Assembly: GCA_002433025.1 (NCBI GenBank)
Contig: DJGZ01000063.1
Coordinates: 78,884 to 142,883 of the forward strand
Source: Bacteroidales bacterium UBA5833
GTDB lineage: Bacteria; Bacteroidota; Bacteroidia; Bacteroidales; Lentimicrobiaceae
Direction: 5' to 3'
Length of the DNA: 64,000 nucleotides
Both the position numbers and the translations under genes were made by a program. Below, one piece after another: positions 27,928 through 36,978 of the stretch. Position 1 is the first letter of the stretch. The number at the start of each line of letters is the position of its first letter. A model generated the notes under the pieces. It was not told the DNA's origin and made no database searches. It saw nothing but the letters and a program-made list of their open reading frames with translations.

Positions 27928-28626
27928 TCAGAACAATCCCACTTTCAATGAAAGTCCGCCGTTAAAACCGTCAAATTCACCGGACACGAAATCACCCGAA
28001 TCAAAGGAAGAAACAATTCGGTAACTTACACCCATGCCCATCCTCAGCCAGCGGGCCACATTCACTTCAATTTCAACACCGGGCTCGGCAATCAGAAAAG
28101 CTTCCGCATCGTCAATAAAAAAATCATCATAATCATACGGGTGATAAATACCTGAAACCCTGTTGCGGGCAATACCTCCGGCTCCCAGCAATACAGGGAA
28201 TGACAAATGCACGGGACGCTTCGGGAAAAGAATCGGCTCTATCAGCAAACCTCCGTACCCGCCGGCATAATTATACTTCCCGGTAGTGCCTGCTTCGCCG
28301 CGGAAAGGCTCTGAAACAAAACCCTTCCCTGAAAATCCTACTGCAAGACTATGATTGGCTATCAGCGCAACCGAAGCGCCTGCATTTACAGCATCATAAC
28401 CATCGATCCGGGAATATCCGGTTGTAAATCCGAAATAAAACCCGATGTGGCTTCCCGGCCCCGTCAGTGTCTGTATTTCATTGCGGTTCCTCCTTTGCTT
28501 ATCATGCATTTTCGCTTCTGATGATTCATCATTCCGTTTACCGAATAAATGCAGGGTATCCTGTGCGTTGGTGAACCGGGCGGAAAAAATAACTGCAATC
28601 AGCATTATTAAGAATTTTCCATTCAT
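27928..28626 (-). CDS. Outer-membrane beta-barrel-like protein of unknown function
   Basis: A 232-residue exported protein. Its signal peptide is MNGKFLIMLIAVIFSARFTNAQ, and a charged linker follows (DKQRRNRNEI). From about residue 60 come amphipathic strands of barrel type (HIGFYFGFTTGYSRIDG, SLAVGFSGKGF, VARWLRMGMGVSYRIV), ending GLSLKVGLF. The terminal Phe is typical of BAM-assembled proteins. It could be a small porin-like or PorT-type protein. It shares a strand with the downstream envelope/sigma cassette but is separated from it by 189 bases. No specific role can be assigned. Confidence 0.7.
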   Translation of the reverse strand: MNGKFLIMLIAVIFSARFTNAQDTLHLFGKRNDESSEAKMHDKQRRNRNEIQTLTGPGSHIGFYFGFTTGYSRIDGYDAVNAGASVALIANHSLAVGFSGKGFVSEPFRGEAGTTGKYNYAGGYGGLLIEPILFPKRPVHLSFPVLLGAGGIARNRVSGIYHPYDYDDFFIDDAEAFLIAEPGVEIEVNVARWLRMGMGVSYRIVSSFDSGDFVSGEFDGFNGGLSLKVGLF

Positions 28627-28815
28627 TGTCAGTTTGTTTTAAAGATTTATAATTTGATGTTAAAATTCATTACTTATTCATTTTCAGCAATGCCTGCAAA
28701 TGATTTTTGAAAATAACTTCCTACTCTGAGCAGCACATCCTTAGTTTAATCAGCATGGCTAATGTCCGGAATTACATGGTCTCCTCCCGACCCCGAACCG
28801 GTGAATTACCCGGGA

Positions 28816-29559
28816 TCAATACCTGATCACCTTCCCTGAACCGCTGATGTGAGAGATTACTCCCGGATTACCAATGTAGTAAACGCAACCGCTGCCAGAT
28901 ATCCAGGCTTCAAGGGCATCAGCAACAGAAACAATGACATTGCCGCTTCCGGAGATATTTGCATCGCAGTTTAACAGATCGCATCCCGGTGCCCTGATTT
29001 CGCCCGAGCCTGAAACACGCAGATAGCCAATCCCGGCCTGCCCGCCTACGGACATAATGCCTGAGCCTGACACCGCTGCTTCTATGCTTTCGGCAATAAA
29101 ACCGCATTCAATGCTGCCTGAACCGGAAAGTTCAATATCTGCATGTTCACAGACGAATGTACCGCTTTCCAGGTGCCCTGAACCGGAGAGATGAATACTG
29201 CTCAGCCCGGGCGTAGTGATATACACTTCAACCGTAAAATGCTCACGTATGTTGTAACCGTTCCTGAATTCCACCACGAGCCGGTTTCCTGAAACAAATG
29301 TTTCCACATAAGGCAGCACATTGGATTCGCCCTTTACTTCAACAGCGGGTACATCACCCGGAATAATATACACCCTGAAGTTGCCTTTGGAAACAACACC
29401 GGTAAAGGAGCTGCTCCCGCGGGTTTCAGAAATAAGATCGTAATTCCCTTCAATTCTTTCGCGCATGCAGGCAGTGGATGCAAGAAGAATTAAAACCAGG
29501 AACGCAGGCAGACCGGCTTTCGACCGGGAAAATTCCAGAAACGCCTTTACTTTTTTCAT
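28816..29559 (-). CDS. Head-GIN (DUF2807) lipoprotein
   Basis: A 247-residue predicted lipoprotein. MKKVKAFLEFSRSKAGLPAF leads to the lipobox LLASTAC. The rest is a DUF2807/'head GIN' parallel beta-helix. An SGSG motif recurs seven or so times at 18-25 residue intervals (HLSGSGHLESG, ELSGSGSIECG, AVSGSGIMSVGG, RVSGSGEIRAPG, NISGSGNVIV, ISGSGCVYY, ISGSGKVIRY), each marking a turn of the helix. Such proteins are envelope proteins of uncertain role. ATG 29559 is preferred over an ATG 33 bases upstream. It probably belongs to the ECF cassette 2 neighbourhood. Confidence 0.85.
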   Translation of the reverse strand: MKKVKAFLEFSRSKAGLPAFLVLILLASTACMRERIEGNYDLISETRGSSSFTGVVSKGNFRVYIIPGDVPAVEVKGESNVLPYVETFVSGNRLVVEFRNGYNIREHFTVEVYITTPGLSSIHLSGSGHLESGTFVCEHADIELSGSGSIECGFIAESIEAAVSGSGIMSVGGQAGIGYLRVSGSGEIRAPGCDLLNCDANISGSGNVIVSVADALEAWISGSGCVYYIGNPGVISHISGSGKVIRY

Positions 29560-29714
29560 GATCTGTAGCTTTTGATAAATGAATGACAACAAAATTTATG
29601 AAGGGTTGGAAGCAGCGGAAATTTAATTCTTCAGCGGGCCAGAACAGGCTAAAACTATGGCCTCCGACTGATCAGAGCCGGCAATCAGACAGGGTAAACC
29701 ACCAGGAAAAGACG

Positions 29715-30818
29715 CTATTTATTCAGCAGGGTCAGCGAACCCGCTTTCATCAGCAGGGTGACCTGTGAACTGCCGGCATGTCCGATTTCAGCACGGGCTT
29801 TTACAGTTCCGGTGGCCGCATTGACGACTTCTCTTTTAAACTGATTGTCAATAGGCCCGGGCATGTTCAGGGTCGTTTTGGGATCATAATTCAGGTCGAT
29901 GGAATACGCGGCCTGGCTGTTGAATGTACATACCAGATCAGTATACTCAGACCTGACATAAACATGTCTGAAGTTTTTCGAAATGCCGTTCAGCTTCAGA
30001 TCGCCGTAACGGGTATTCATGGTACATCCGGATTCCAGTGTGCTGATACGGATGCGCGAGAAAGATGCATCTCCGTCGAGAGAAGAACAGTACCTGATGT
30101 TGATTTTATCCCTGACAGAATTAATTTCGAGGTTTGTAACTTTATCTATATCAAGATTTGACGATCTGCTGTTGAGTGAAAGGTTCGTCACCTGCTGAAC
30201 CGAAACGTCAGAATAATTGATTTCAAACTGCCCGTGAACGGCTTCCTGTATGGTTGCGGATCCAAATTCAAGCTTAAGTTTGAAGGTTCCTGCAAAATCC
30301 CTGGCCTGGAGGTCTCCGTTCGAAAGATTAATATCTGTGTTTTGCTTATGGCTTCCCAGGTAAATATTCCCGAATTTATTCTCAATTTTAACCGGACTTG
30401 CTGCCGGAAGATAAACTGTGTAGTTGATCTGAAGGTTGTTTCCGGCATTGATAACCTTGCCGGCATAGGTAACAACATCTTTCCAGAAAGTGGCGCTGTT
30501 ATCGTTAAAAACTGTGCGGGCACTGATAAAACCGGCCGCTGACACCATTTCGCAGTCGATGGACGACAATATTCTGTTTACCCTGGCCTGTTGCTTCGAC
30601 TGAGCGGTGATGCTGACTTCAAATCTGACTGAATCTTTTTCCCAGACCAAAACATTTACATTGCCATACTTATTGAAAACCTGAACCTGCGTGCCGGGTT
30701 TCAGCCGGAAACTCTTGTTCTCCCTTTTAGTTTCGGAGAACATTTGCGCCTGTGCCACCTGCGAAAAGCAAAGCATGCCGCCCAACATCAAAACTCCGAA
30801 AAACAGTTTCTTTATCAT
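29715..30818 (-). CDS. DUF4097-like beta-helix protein, exported
   Basis: A 367-residue protein with a cleavable signal peptide (MIKKLFFGVLMLGGMLCFSQ, then VAQAQ). It is built largely of short repeated beta-strands of the DUF4097/adhesin type: VQVFNKYGNVNVLVWEKDSV, VKIENKFGNIYLG, INLSNGDLQARDFAG, LSLNSRSSNLDIDKV, TMNTRYGDLKLNG. The recurring N-K-[FY]-G-N/D pattern marks rungs of a right-handed beta-helix. It lies between the anti-sigma-like gene and the head-GIN lipoprotein on the same strand, and is probably an effector or structural partner of that cassette. The biochemical role is unknown. Confidence 0.75.
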   Translation of the reverse strand: MIKKLFFGVLMLGGMLCFSQVAQAQMFSETKRENKSFRLKPGTQVQVFNKYGNVNVLVWEKDSVRFEVSITAQSKQQARVNRILSSIDCEMVSAAGFISARTVFNDNSATFWKDVVTYAGKVINAGNNLQINYTVYLPAASPVKIENKFGNIYLGSHKQNTDINLSNGDLQARDFAGTFKLKLEFGSATIQEAVHGQFEINYSDVSVQQVTNLSLNSRSSNLDIDKVTNLEINSVRDKINIRYCSSLDGDASFSRIRISTLESGCTMNTRYGDLKLNGISKNFRHVYVRSEYTDLVCTFNSQAAYSIDLNYDPKTTLNMPGPIDNQFKREVVNAATGTVKARAEIGHAGSSQVTLLMKAGSLTLLNK

Positions 30819-30860
30819 GATTCAATTTCCTTTTAACAAATACCAACAGTTTCTTTTGAT

Positions 30861-31436
30861 TTACAACTCCTTACCGGATTCAGTTTCATTGTTTGATTCT
30901 TTATCCGTCTGCCTGAGTTCCAACAGCATCTCATCCAGAATTTCGAGCTTTACCCGGTAAGACAGGATGATGGCCTCTATCACTTTTGCATCGGCATTGC
31001 TTTCAGCCAGGTCAGTCCGCAATTCCGCCTTACGCTGGTCCATCGCCCTGAACTCCGCTCTCAGGTCTTCAATGATCTCAGGATGATCCTTTGCATAGAT
31101 TGCAAGTTCCTGTTCACGGCTTTGGATTTTGGATGTGTAATAGGCTTCGGCATCCGAGAGTTCATCTATGACATAATTCATCCCGTTAAACGCCTGCCTG
31201 TCTGCATCCTTGATCTGCATCCGGTTATCACGTACATCGTTCAGCATCCATGCTGCAGCAAAAATAAGCACTGCAGCCGCTGACCTCCAGGCAATGACAC
31301 GCAACTTTTTCAATCTGCCTGAGCGGATTGGTAAAACCCTCTCTTCAATTACATCCCATGAAGCAGGAGGTGCCTCGAGGGAGTCAAACTCCCCTGCATG
31401 CTCCCGAACAAATCTTTCCAGGTTATCCTTTTTCAT
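30861..31436 (-). CDS. Membrane-anchored anti-sigma-like protein (cassette 2)
   Basis: A 191-residue single-pass protein. The cytoplasmic N-terminus (1-45, with DSLEAPPASWDVIEERVLP) is the short segment typical of Bacteroidota anti-sigma regulators. One TM helix follows (SAAAVLIFAAAWML, about 52-65). The periplasmic part is almost entirely helical and charged (about 70-190, heptad-like EDLRAEFRAMDQRKAELRTD), probably coiled-coil. It starts 13 bases after the ECF sigma gene, the same spacing as in cassette 1. It is inferred to hold the sigma factor until an envelope signal arrives. Confidence 0.8.
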   Translation of the reverse strand: MKKDNLERFVREHAGEFDSLEAPPASWDVIEERVLPIRSGRLKKLRVIAWRSAAAVLIFAAAWMLNDVRDNRMQIKDADRQAFNGMNYVIDELSDAEAYYTSKIQSREQELAIYAKDHPEIIEDLRAEFRAMDQRKAELRTDLAESNADAKVIEAIILSYRVKLEILDEMLLELRQTDKESNNETESGKEL

Positions 31437-31449
31437 AACATTATTATTT

Positions 31450-32001
31450 TCAGGAAGCAGGCATTCCGCGTAAAATATCCCTTACCATCTGCCTGGCCCG
31501 CATAAACTGCGTTTTGGAAGTTGATTCAGATATCCTCAGAATTTCTGCAATCTCCGTATGATCATATCCCTCGATCAGGTAAAGTGAGAAAATCATCCTT
31601 GCCCCCTGCGGCAACTGATTCATAGCCTGTTTCACCCTTTCAACGCTTAGCCGGAGCTCCTCTTCATCAGGCGTATCATCCTGAGGCAAGGGATCGGGAA
31701 CCTCCTCATCCACAAAAACAATTCTGCGCTTTTCAAGGGCATTGATACACTTGTTCACGACTATTCTTTTAAGCCAGGCCCCGAAAGCCGATTCGAACCT
31801 GAATGAGTCAAGACGGTTGAATGCTTCAATAAAACCTTCCTGCAGCATATCCCTGGCATCTTCAGCATTATTCATCATACGCAGACAAAGGTTATACATA
31901 GCCCTGGAATAAGCGCTGTACAGGTCATTGTACGCTTTCCGGTTGCCGGCCATACATGCCTCAACGAGATGTCTGTGTATATCGTAGTTTTGCTGGTTCA
32001 A
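31450..32001 (-). CDS. ECF RNA polymerase sigma factor (cassette 2)
   Basis: A 183-residue ECF sigma-70 factor related to that at 23.4 kb but clearly a separate gene. Region 2 has YSAYSRAMYNLCLRMMNNAE and DMLQEGFIEAFNRLDSF. Region 4 has DHTEIAEILRISESTSKTQF. It opens a run with a membrane anti-sigma-like protein, a DUF4097-like protein and a head-GIN lipoprotein. No TAnnTTTG match lies in front of it, which may mean self-regulation. The stimulus and regulon are unknown. Confidence 0.93.
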   Translation of the reverse strand: MNQQNYDIHRHLVEACMAGNRKAYNDLYSAYSRAMYNLCLRMMNNAEDARDMLQEGFIEAFNRLDSFRFESAFGAWLKRIVVNKCINALEKRRIVFVDEEVPDPLPQDDTPDEEELRLSVERVKQAMNQLPQGARMIFSLYLIEGYDHTEIAEILRISESTSKTQFMRARQMVRDILRGMPAS

Positions 32002-32173
32002 ACTATCCGGATACTGTTTTTATCAGACTAATGACAGAGAAATAATTTAAAGGTTGTAATGAAAGGATAAATTTAGGAATATTTATGGTGCTCTTCATTG
32101 CTGACCAGACAAATGACTCATTCAAACCTATCTCCGAACCGGCTGAACTTAATCCGCAACGATTTGTTTCATA

Positions 32174-32187
32174 TTACCTTAAGGTAA
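32174..32187. promoter_or_regulatory. 14-base perfect palindrome before the YhhQ-type gene
   Basis: TTACCTTAAGGTAA is self-complementary over all 14 bases and ends nine bases before the ATG at 32197. It could be an operator or a short RNA hairpin over the translation start. No known family is assigned. Confidence 0.35.
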
Positions 32188-32196
32188 ATCCTTGTT

Positions 32197-32952
32197 ATGC
32201 AAAGCAATCAAAATTCACAAAAGCATACACAACTGTATTTGTTCCTCTCTGCCATTTTCCTGACCAATGCGTTGGTTGCCGAATTTGCCGGGGTGAAGAT
32301 ATTCTCTCTCGAAAAGCTTTTGGGGCTAATGCCCGCTCAGCTTCCTTTTTTCGGCGGGCAAAAACTCGATTTCAACCTGAGTGTAGGTGTTGTGATCTGG
32401 CCGTTGGTTTTTATTGTTTCTGACCTGATCAACGAGTACTTTGGTCGCGAAGGCGTGCGAAAAATCAGTTTTATCACCGCCGGGATGATTGCCTGGGGTT
32501 TTATAATTGTATTGGCAGGCACAGAGGTTCCTCCGGCGGATTTCTGGCAGGAACTTAACAACACCGACCCCTCAGGTAACCCGTTTGATATCAACTTTGC
32601 CTATACCAGTATTTTCAGGGCGGGGATGGGCATCATCATCGGTTCCCTGACAGCCTTTCTTGTCAGCCAGTTGATCGATGCCTATGCTTTTCATTACCTG
32701 AAAGCCCTTACCGGCAGTAAAAAACTCTGGTTGCGGGCAACCGGCTCTACCGTGATTTCGCAGCTGATCGACAGTTTTGTAATCCTTTTCATTGCCTTTT
32801 ACCTGCTTGGAAACTGGAGTATGCAGCAGGTACTGCAGGTGGGACTGGTTCAATACACCTACAAGGTTTCACTGGCAATCCTGCTTACGCCCCTGATCTA
32901 TCTGGCTCACTGGCTGATCGACGGATATCTCGAAGCCCGGGGAGAAATGTAA
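32197..32952 (+). CDS. Queuosine precursor transporter (YhhQ/VUT family)
   Basis: Inner-membrane transporter of the VUT/YhhQ (DUF165) family, which takes up queuosine precursors (preQ0/preQ1 or queuine) for tRNA modification. It has 251 residues and about six helices. Family marks are FLTNALVAEFAGVKIFSL, FIVSDLINEYFGREGVRKI (the conserved acidic cytoplasmic loop), SLTAFLVSQLIDAYAFHYL and TVISQLIDSFVILFIAF. An extended loop between helices (about 110-130) is a Bacteroidota trait. No queuosine biosynthesis gene is adjacent, so specificity is by family only. A palindrome sits just before the start. Confidence 0.9.
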   Translation: MQSNQNSQKHTQLYLFLSAIFLTNALVAEFAGVKIFSLEKLLGLMPAQLPFFGGQKLDFNLSVGVVIWPLVFIVSDLINEYFGREGVRKISFITAGMIAWGFIIVLAGTEVPPADFWQELNNTDPSGNPFDINFAYTSIFRAGMGIIIGSLTAFLVSQLIDAYAFHYLKALTGSKKLWLRATGSTVISQLIDSFVILFIAFYLLGNWSMQQVLQVGLVQYTYKVSLAILLTPLIYLAHWLIDGYLEARGEM

Positions 32953-33312
32953 ATGCGATGTGAGCTATTATTATAGAATTATCTGAATCTGAAGCATTAG
33001 TCACAGAAAATAAGGTAAGATAATTATAATATATCGGGTAATATGGTAAAAAATATAACATACTGAATATCAGGTCAAATCTGCTTGAGCACCCGACAGG
33101 AAAGCTCAGCCGGATAAATTATCAGTACTTCAGCCTTTCACCTGCACAACAGGTTATATTATAATTTTTATTCAATCCCCCGTTTCAGCAAAAAAAATAT
33201 CTGGTTATTTTTAATATAAACTTCTGTAACTTTGAGTAGTCTCTAAGACTTTATAAGATAACTCCCGCTCTGTAACACAGCAGGGTACTTGTCGTGATAT
33301 ATAAACATAACA
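32953..33312. other. 360-base AT-rich intergenic stretch
   Basis: No gene or RNA is recognised. The only signal is TAACTTTG at 33227-33234, the likely promoter of the following T9SS gene. Low-complexity A/T runs are frequent. Confidence 0.5.
33227..33234 (+). promoter_or_regulatory. -7 element TAACTTTG
   Basis: Exact TAnnTTTG match 78 bases upstream of the ATG at 33313, with no clear -33 partner. Confidence 0.4.
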
Positions 33313-34275
33313 ATGAAAAAAATCCTTTTTGCCATTTCAATCTTAATATTGAGTGTTGAAACCGGCTATGCACAAACAAATGTTTACCATCCGTTTCCCG
33401 ATTCTGCCATCTGGAGAGTGGACTATTATTATAACTATGCTTTTCAGCATCCATGCTATGTCAGGTATTATTTCCAGTACTTTGTTCAAGGCGACACCCT
33501 TATAAATTCAGGCATTTATAAAAAAATATACAGATCTTCCGTTCAGGTAGACACCGTGTCATGCAATTCTCCAATGAATCCTCCGACAGTTCCTGTTTCG
33601 GGTTATGTCGGGGCATTGAAGGATGATCCTCAAGCCAATAAAACATTTTTTGTTTTCCCTGATTCAACGGTTGATTCTTTGCTTTATGATTATAATCTCG
33701 GGGTGGGCGATACGTTGAATGGTGTTATATCCCATTTCTTTGTCTATGATTTTGACCTGGTGGTTATATCAACCGACTCGGTTTTAATAAACGGACAATA
33801 CAGAAAAAAATGGAATTGTGACATGATCGGACATAATATCTACCCCTATATCATTGAGGGTATCGGGTCCAACTTTGGTTTGATAGAGCCTGTTTATTCA
33901 TATGCTATTGATTTTACTGACAGGTATCTGGTCTGTGTCAGGGATGGCTCCGTTACATACTTTGTTTCAGATTATCCGTCAATAGCAGGCTGTGAACTTT
34001 TACTTAACAGCGGGCCTGAGATCAGGTTAACCGGAAAACCAAATGTTTTCCCGAATCCATTTTCATACAAAACGACCCTCAGATCAGATTTTAACCTCTC
34101 CGGCGCAACGCTGACGATCATCAACTCATCCGGGCAACAGATGAAAATAATAAAGAATTTCAATGGCAGGGAAATTGATCTTTATCGCGATAATTTACCT
34201 TCCGGGATTTATCTGCTGATACTGGAAAGTGAACACAATATCATTGCAACAGAGAAACTGGCAATTGTTGATTAA
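33313..34275 (+). CDS. Secreted protein with T9SS type A domain, function unknown
   Basis: A 320-residue exported protein with signal peptide MKKILFAISILILSVETGYA (cleavage near AQ). The middle (about 25-235) is rich in Tyr, Asp and beta-strand patterns, with no recognised family. The C-terminal 80 residues are a T9SS type A sorting domain (NVFPNPFSYKTTLRSDFNL, then LPSGIYLLILESEHNI), so the protein should reach the cell surface or medium. Base composition is more AT-rich than neighbouring genes. Nothing indicates an enzymatic role. Confidence 0.78.
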   Translation: MKKILFAISILILSVETGYAQTNVYHPFPDSAIWRVDYYYNYAFQHPCYVRYYFQYFVQGDTLINSGIYKKIYRSSVQVDTVSCNSPMNPPTVPVSGYVGALKDDPQANKTFFVFPDSTVDSLLYDYNLGVGDTLNGVISHFFVYDFDLVVISTDSVLINGQYRKKWNCDMIGHNIYPYIIEGIGSNFGLIEPVYSYAIDFTDRYLVCVRDGSVTYFVSDYPSIAGCELLLNSGPEIRLTGKPNVFPNPFSYKTTLRSDFNLSGATLTIINSSGQQMKIIKNFNGREIDLYRDNLPSGIYLLILESEHNIIATEKLAIVD

Positions 34276-34311
34276 TACAATTATCCCCATAAAAACAAAA
34301 GATAGATTTAA

Positions 34312-34656
34312 AACAATAATATTAAAAAAAACGCATACTTTACCTATAAATATTCGAATTTAAAAAGCATTTCCTCCCCCTGCCTATCAGCGATAAGAAC
34401 CATCCTTCCGTGCTGTTCTGCGGGATCCACGCTCGGGATCATTATAAATAAGGGGCAGGTATCGCTGACAGAAGGAGAATCCGGCCTTTTTAACCACTAT
34501 GCGTATGGCTGCCTTTACGGGCAAAAGAGGGGTTATTCGTTAAATGATGTGCTGGTTTTTCCCATCGGGATTGCTATCAGGTCATTAAATACCAAATATT
34601 TATCAGAAAAAAATAATCATTACGGGTTAGGTTTATCCCTTAAAATGTATCTCTGA
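34312..34656 (+). pseudogene. Possible decayed gene relic without a start
   Basis: A frame stays open for 114 codons from 34312 to TGA at 34654-34656 without any usable ATG. Its last part reads like an exported barrel C-terminus (LVFPIGIAIRSLNTKYL, then HYGLGLSLKMYL). In the next frame, 34384-34449 encodes a plausible stretch (PISDKNHPSVLFCGIHARDH) that ends in a stop, consistent with a frameshifted remnant. The evidence is weak, because chance open frames occur in AT-rich DNA. It lies directly before an inverted-repeat element. Confidence 0.3.
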
Positions 34657-34660
34657 ATCC

Positions 34661-34789
34661 TTGTAAAATAAATAATTACACAGAGCTCACCGAGGTATCG
34701 CGGAGTAACACAGAGAAGAATACAACCCTATTTGAATCTCTGTGCCTTCTCTGTGTATCTCTGTGCATCTCTGTGAAACTATTTTACAA
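34661..34789. repeat. Imperfect inverted-repeat element (TTGTAAAATA...TATTTTACAA)
   Basis: TTGTAAAATA at 34661-34670 is the exact reverse complement of TATTTTACAA at 34780-34789. Inside, CACAGAG motifs (left) face repeated CTCTGTG motifs (right; four copies of TCTCTGTG or CTCTGTG between 34738 and 34775). The whole unit could fold into one long hairpin. It looks like a small non-coding mobile or palindromic element, but no target duplication is obvious. Confidence 0.55.
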
Positions 34790-35045
34790 ATACACTGCAA
34801 ATTACTAAGTACATCTTTAACTCCGGTACATCAAATAACGAATTACCCCAAAAGAGATCTAAGTTTGTGAATGTTTCAACGCGGCTCACACATCACCTGC
34901 CAGGAAATGATTGAAGACCGGAACAATACACCTGCAAGGTTTCATTGTTTATTTTACTTACCCCAACTAATTTACCTTGCTCATAGGGCGATTGACAGGT
35001 GTCTGACTTCCGGTAATGCAGGCTTAGCCCCTGCTGCTTTATTCC

Positions 35046-35053
35046 TATCTTTG
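35046..35053 (+). promoter_or_regulatory. -7 element TATCTTTG before the sigma-54 activator gene
   Basis: Exact TAnnTTTG match 14 bases before the ATG at 35068. The 34790-35045 stretch otherwise shows no gene. Confidence 0.45.
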
Positions 35054-35067
35054 CAAAAAAAGAGGAT

Positions 35068-36978
35068 ATGCCCCGGAAAAACCGGAAACAGGAAGAGATT
35101 ATTCACGATTCGCATGAGCGGAGCAAGAAATATGGGGTCACACGCGATCAGCAATACCCGTCGCTATTGCTTACCGAAAGTGAAAAAGCAGTGCTGCTCA
35201 GTGATAATGATGACCTGATCAGGGTTGCTGGTCCATTCCTGGACATGCTCTACAATTTTCTGGAAGGATCCGGTTTTATCATATTGCTGACCGATAAAAA
35301 CGGGTGTATACTCAGCATAACCGGTGATCCTGAGCCTGTTGCCGCTGCTGCCGGATTGAATATGGCAGTGGGCGCGTTTATGAATGAAAAAAGCATAGGC
35401 ACCAATGCCATGGGAACCGCGCTGAGTGAAAATTCTCCCGTTCAGGTATCCGCCTCCGAGCATTTTATAACCGCGTATCACCGTTGGACCTGTTCCGCCG
35501 CTCCGGTGCATGATGATGCCGGGAATATCATCGGTACGGTTAACCTTACCGGAGGCCGCGAACTTGTTCATCCGCACACCCTCGGCCTGGTGGTTGCAGC
35601 CGTTACTGCCATCGAAAACCAGCTGAAAAACCTGAAAAATGAATACCGGATCAAGGAATCAGCCAGGTACATCAGCCAGGTTATGGACTCATTATCCCTG
35701 GCAGTAATGTCAGTAAGTGATACAGGGTTCATTACTTCTGCCAACAAAATGGCTCATAAATTACTGAAGTATCCGAATGGTATGCTTTCAGGAAAGAAAA
35801 TCAGTAGCTGTCTTCCCGATTATGAAAAATTGCTTGAAGCCATTCATGAGCCAGGCATTATGCTTGATGAGGACACCCAGATCATTACTTCGTCCGGCAC
35901 TGAATCTTTCAGCCTGAATGCCTACCCGATTACCCGGCCTGACGGGAAAATTGAAGGCATGGTCATCAGTTTCAGGGAGATGAAAAGGGTTTACAAAACT
36001 GTGAATAAATACACGGGTATGCATGCCCGGTATACCTTTGAAGACCTGATCGGTGAAAGTGATGAGCTCAGACGGGTAACGGAATATGCAAAAACGGTAG
36101 CCGACAGTCCGTCAACCGTGCTGATCACAGGGGAAAGCGGCACCGGCAAGGAAGTGATTGCCCAATCCATGCATAACCACAGCGCCAGGGCATCAAATGG
36201 TTTTGTAGCCCTCAACTGCGGCGCCATCCCCGCCACCCTGATCGAAAGTGAGCTGTTTGGCTACGACGAAGGGGCGTTCACAGGAGCTTTCAAGGGCGGA
36301 AGACCGGGAAAATTCGAGCTGGCTAACGGAGGCACACTGTTTCTGGACGAAATCGGCGAAATGCCGCCCGACATGCAGGTGAAATTGCTCAGAACATTGC
36401 AGGAGGGTGTAATCACCCGTGTTGGAGGAAGCAGACAAATTCCGGTTGATGTCCGGATTATCGCAGCAACAAATAAAAATCTGAAAGAAGAAATTGAAAA
36501 AGGCACATTCCGGAGCGACCTCTTTTACCGGCTGAGTGTCATCCCGATCCATCTGCCCGCCCTGCGGGAGCGCAGAGAGGATATACCACTGCTGATCAGC
36601 TATTTCCTGAACCTGAAGTCTGTAAAACTGAAAAAGAGCACTCCGGAAATCAGCAAGGATTTGTTTATCAGGCTCACCGGTTACCACTGGCCCGGTAATA
36701 TCAGGGAGCTGGAGAATTTCATTGAAAAATATGTTAATCTTGGTGGTGACCTTTCCTTCGACCCTGAATCATTTTCGACCGGAAAACAGCGCGCATCAGA
36801 GGATGCAGCCGGCAATGGCAAGTCCGGAGAAACTATCCTCAACCTGGCTGAAGCTGAGAAACAAACCATTCTGGCCGCACTCGGGGCAACTGAAAGTAAC
36901 ATCAGCCAGACTGCCAGATTACTGGGTATCAGCCGGAACGCACTTTACGAAAAAATGAAGCGCCACGGCATCAGTTGA
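35068..36978 (+). CDS. Sigma-54-dependent activator, GAF-PAS-AAA+-Fis (AcoR-like)
   Basis: A 636-residue enhancer-binding protein that drives sigma-54 RNA polymerase using ATP. Domains in order are an AcoR-type GAF sensor (about 50-190, with EKSIGTNAMGTALSE and TCSAAPVHDDAGNIIGT), PAS (about 195-310), AAA+ (about 325-560) and a C-terminal Fis helix-turn-helix (NISQTARLLGISRNALYEKM). The AAA+ domain is intact: Walker A GESGTGKE, sigma-54 loop GAFTGA, Walker B GGTLFLDEIGEM, arginine finger FRSDLFYRLSV. It has no N-terminal receiver, so it should sense a small molecule directly. It sits 279 bases upstream of the NuoEF/NfnB-like operon, its likely target. Confidence 0.92.
   Translation: MPRKNRKQEEIIHDSHERSKKYGVTRDQQYPSLLLTESEKAVLLSDNDDLIRVAGPFLDMLYNFLEGSGFIILLTDKNGCILSITGDPEPVAAAAGLNMAVGAFMNEKSIGTNAMGTALSENSPVQVSASEHFITAYHRWTCSAAPVHDDAGNIIGTVNLTGGRELVHPHTLGLVVAAVTAIENQLKNLKNEYRIKESARYISQVMDSLSLAVMSVSDTGFITSANKMAHKLLKYPNGMLSGKKISSCLPDYEKLLEAIHEPGIMLDEDTQIITSSGTESFSLNAYPITRPDGKIEGMVISFREMKRVYKTVNKYTGMHARYTFEDLIGESDELRRVTEYAKTVADSPSTVLITGESGTGKEVIAQSMHNHSARASNGFVALNCGAIPATLIESELFGYDEGAFTGAFKGGRPGKFELANGGTLFLDEIGEMPPDMQVKLLRTLQEGVITRVGGSRQIPVDVRIIAATNKNLKEEIEKGTFRSDLFYRLSVIPIHLPALRERREDIPLLISYFLNLKSVKLKKSTPEISKDLFIRLTGYHWPGNIRELENFIEKYVNLGGDLSFDPESFSTGKQRASEDAAGNGKSGETILNLAEAEKQTILAALGATESNISQTARLLGISRNALYEKMKRHGIS

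Noticed and set aside
34871..35218. 115-codon frame ahead of the sigma-54 activator
   Set aside because: It overlaps the activator start in another frame and contains the activator's own promoter. No family features.
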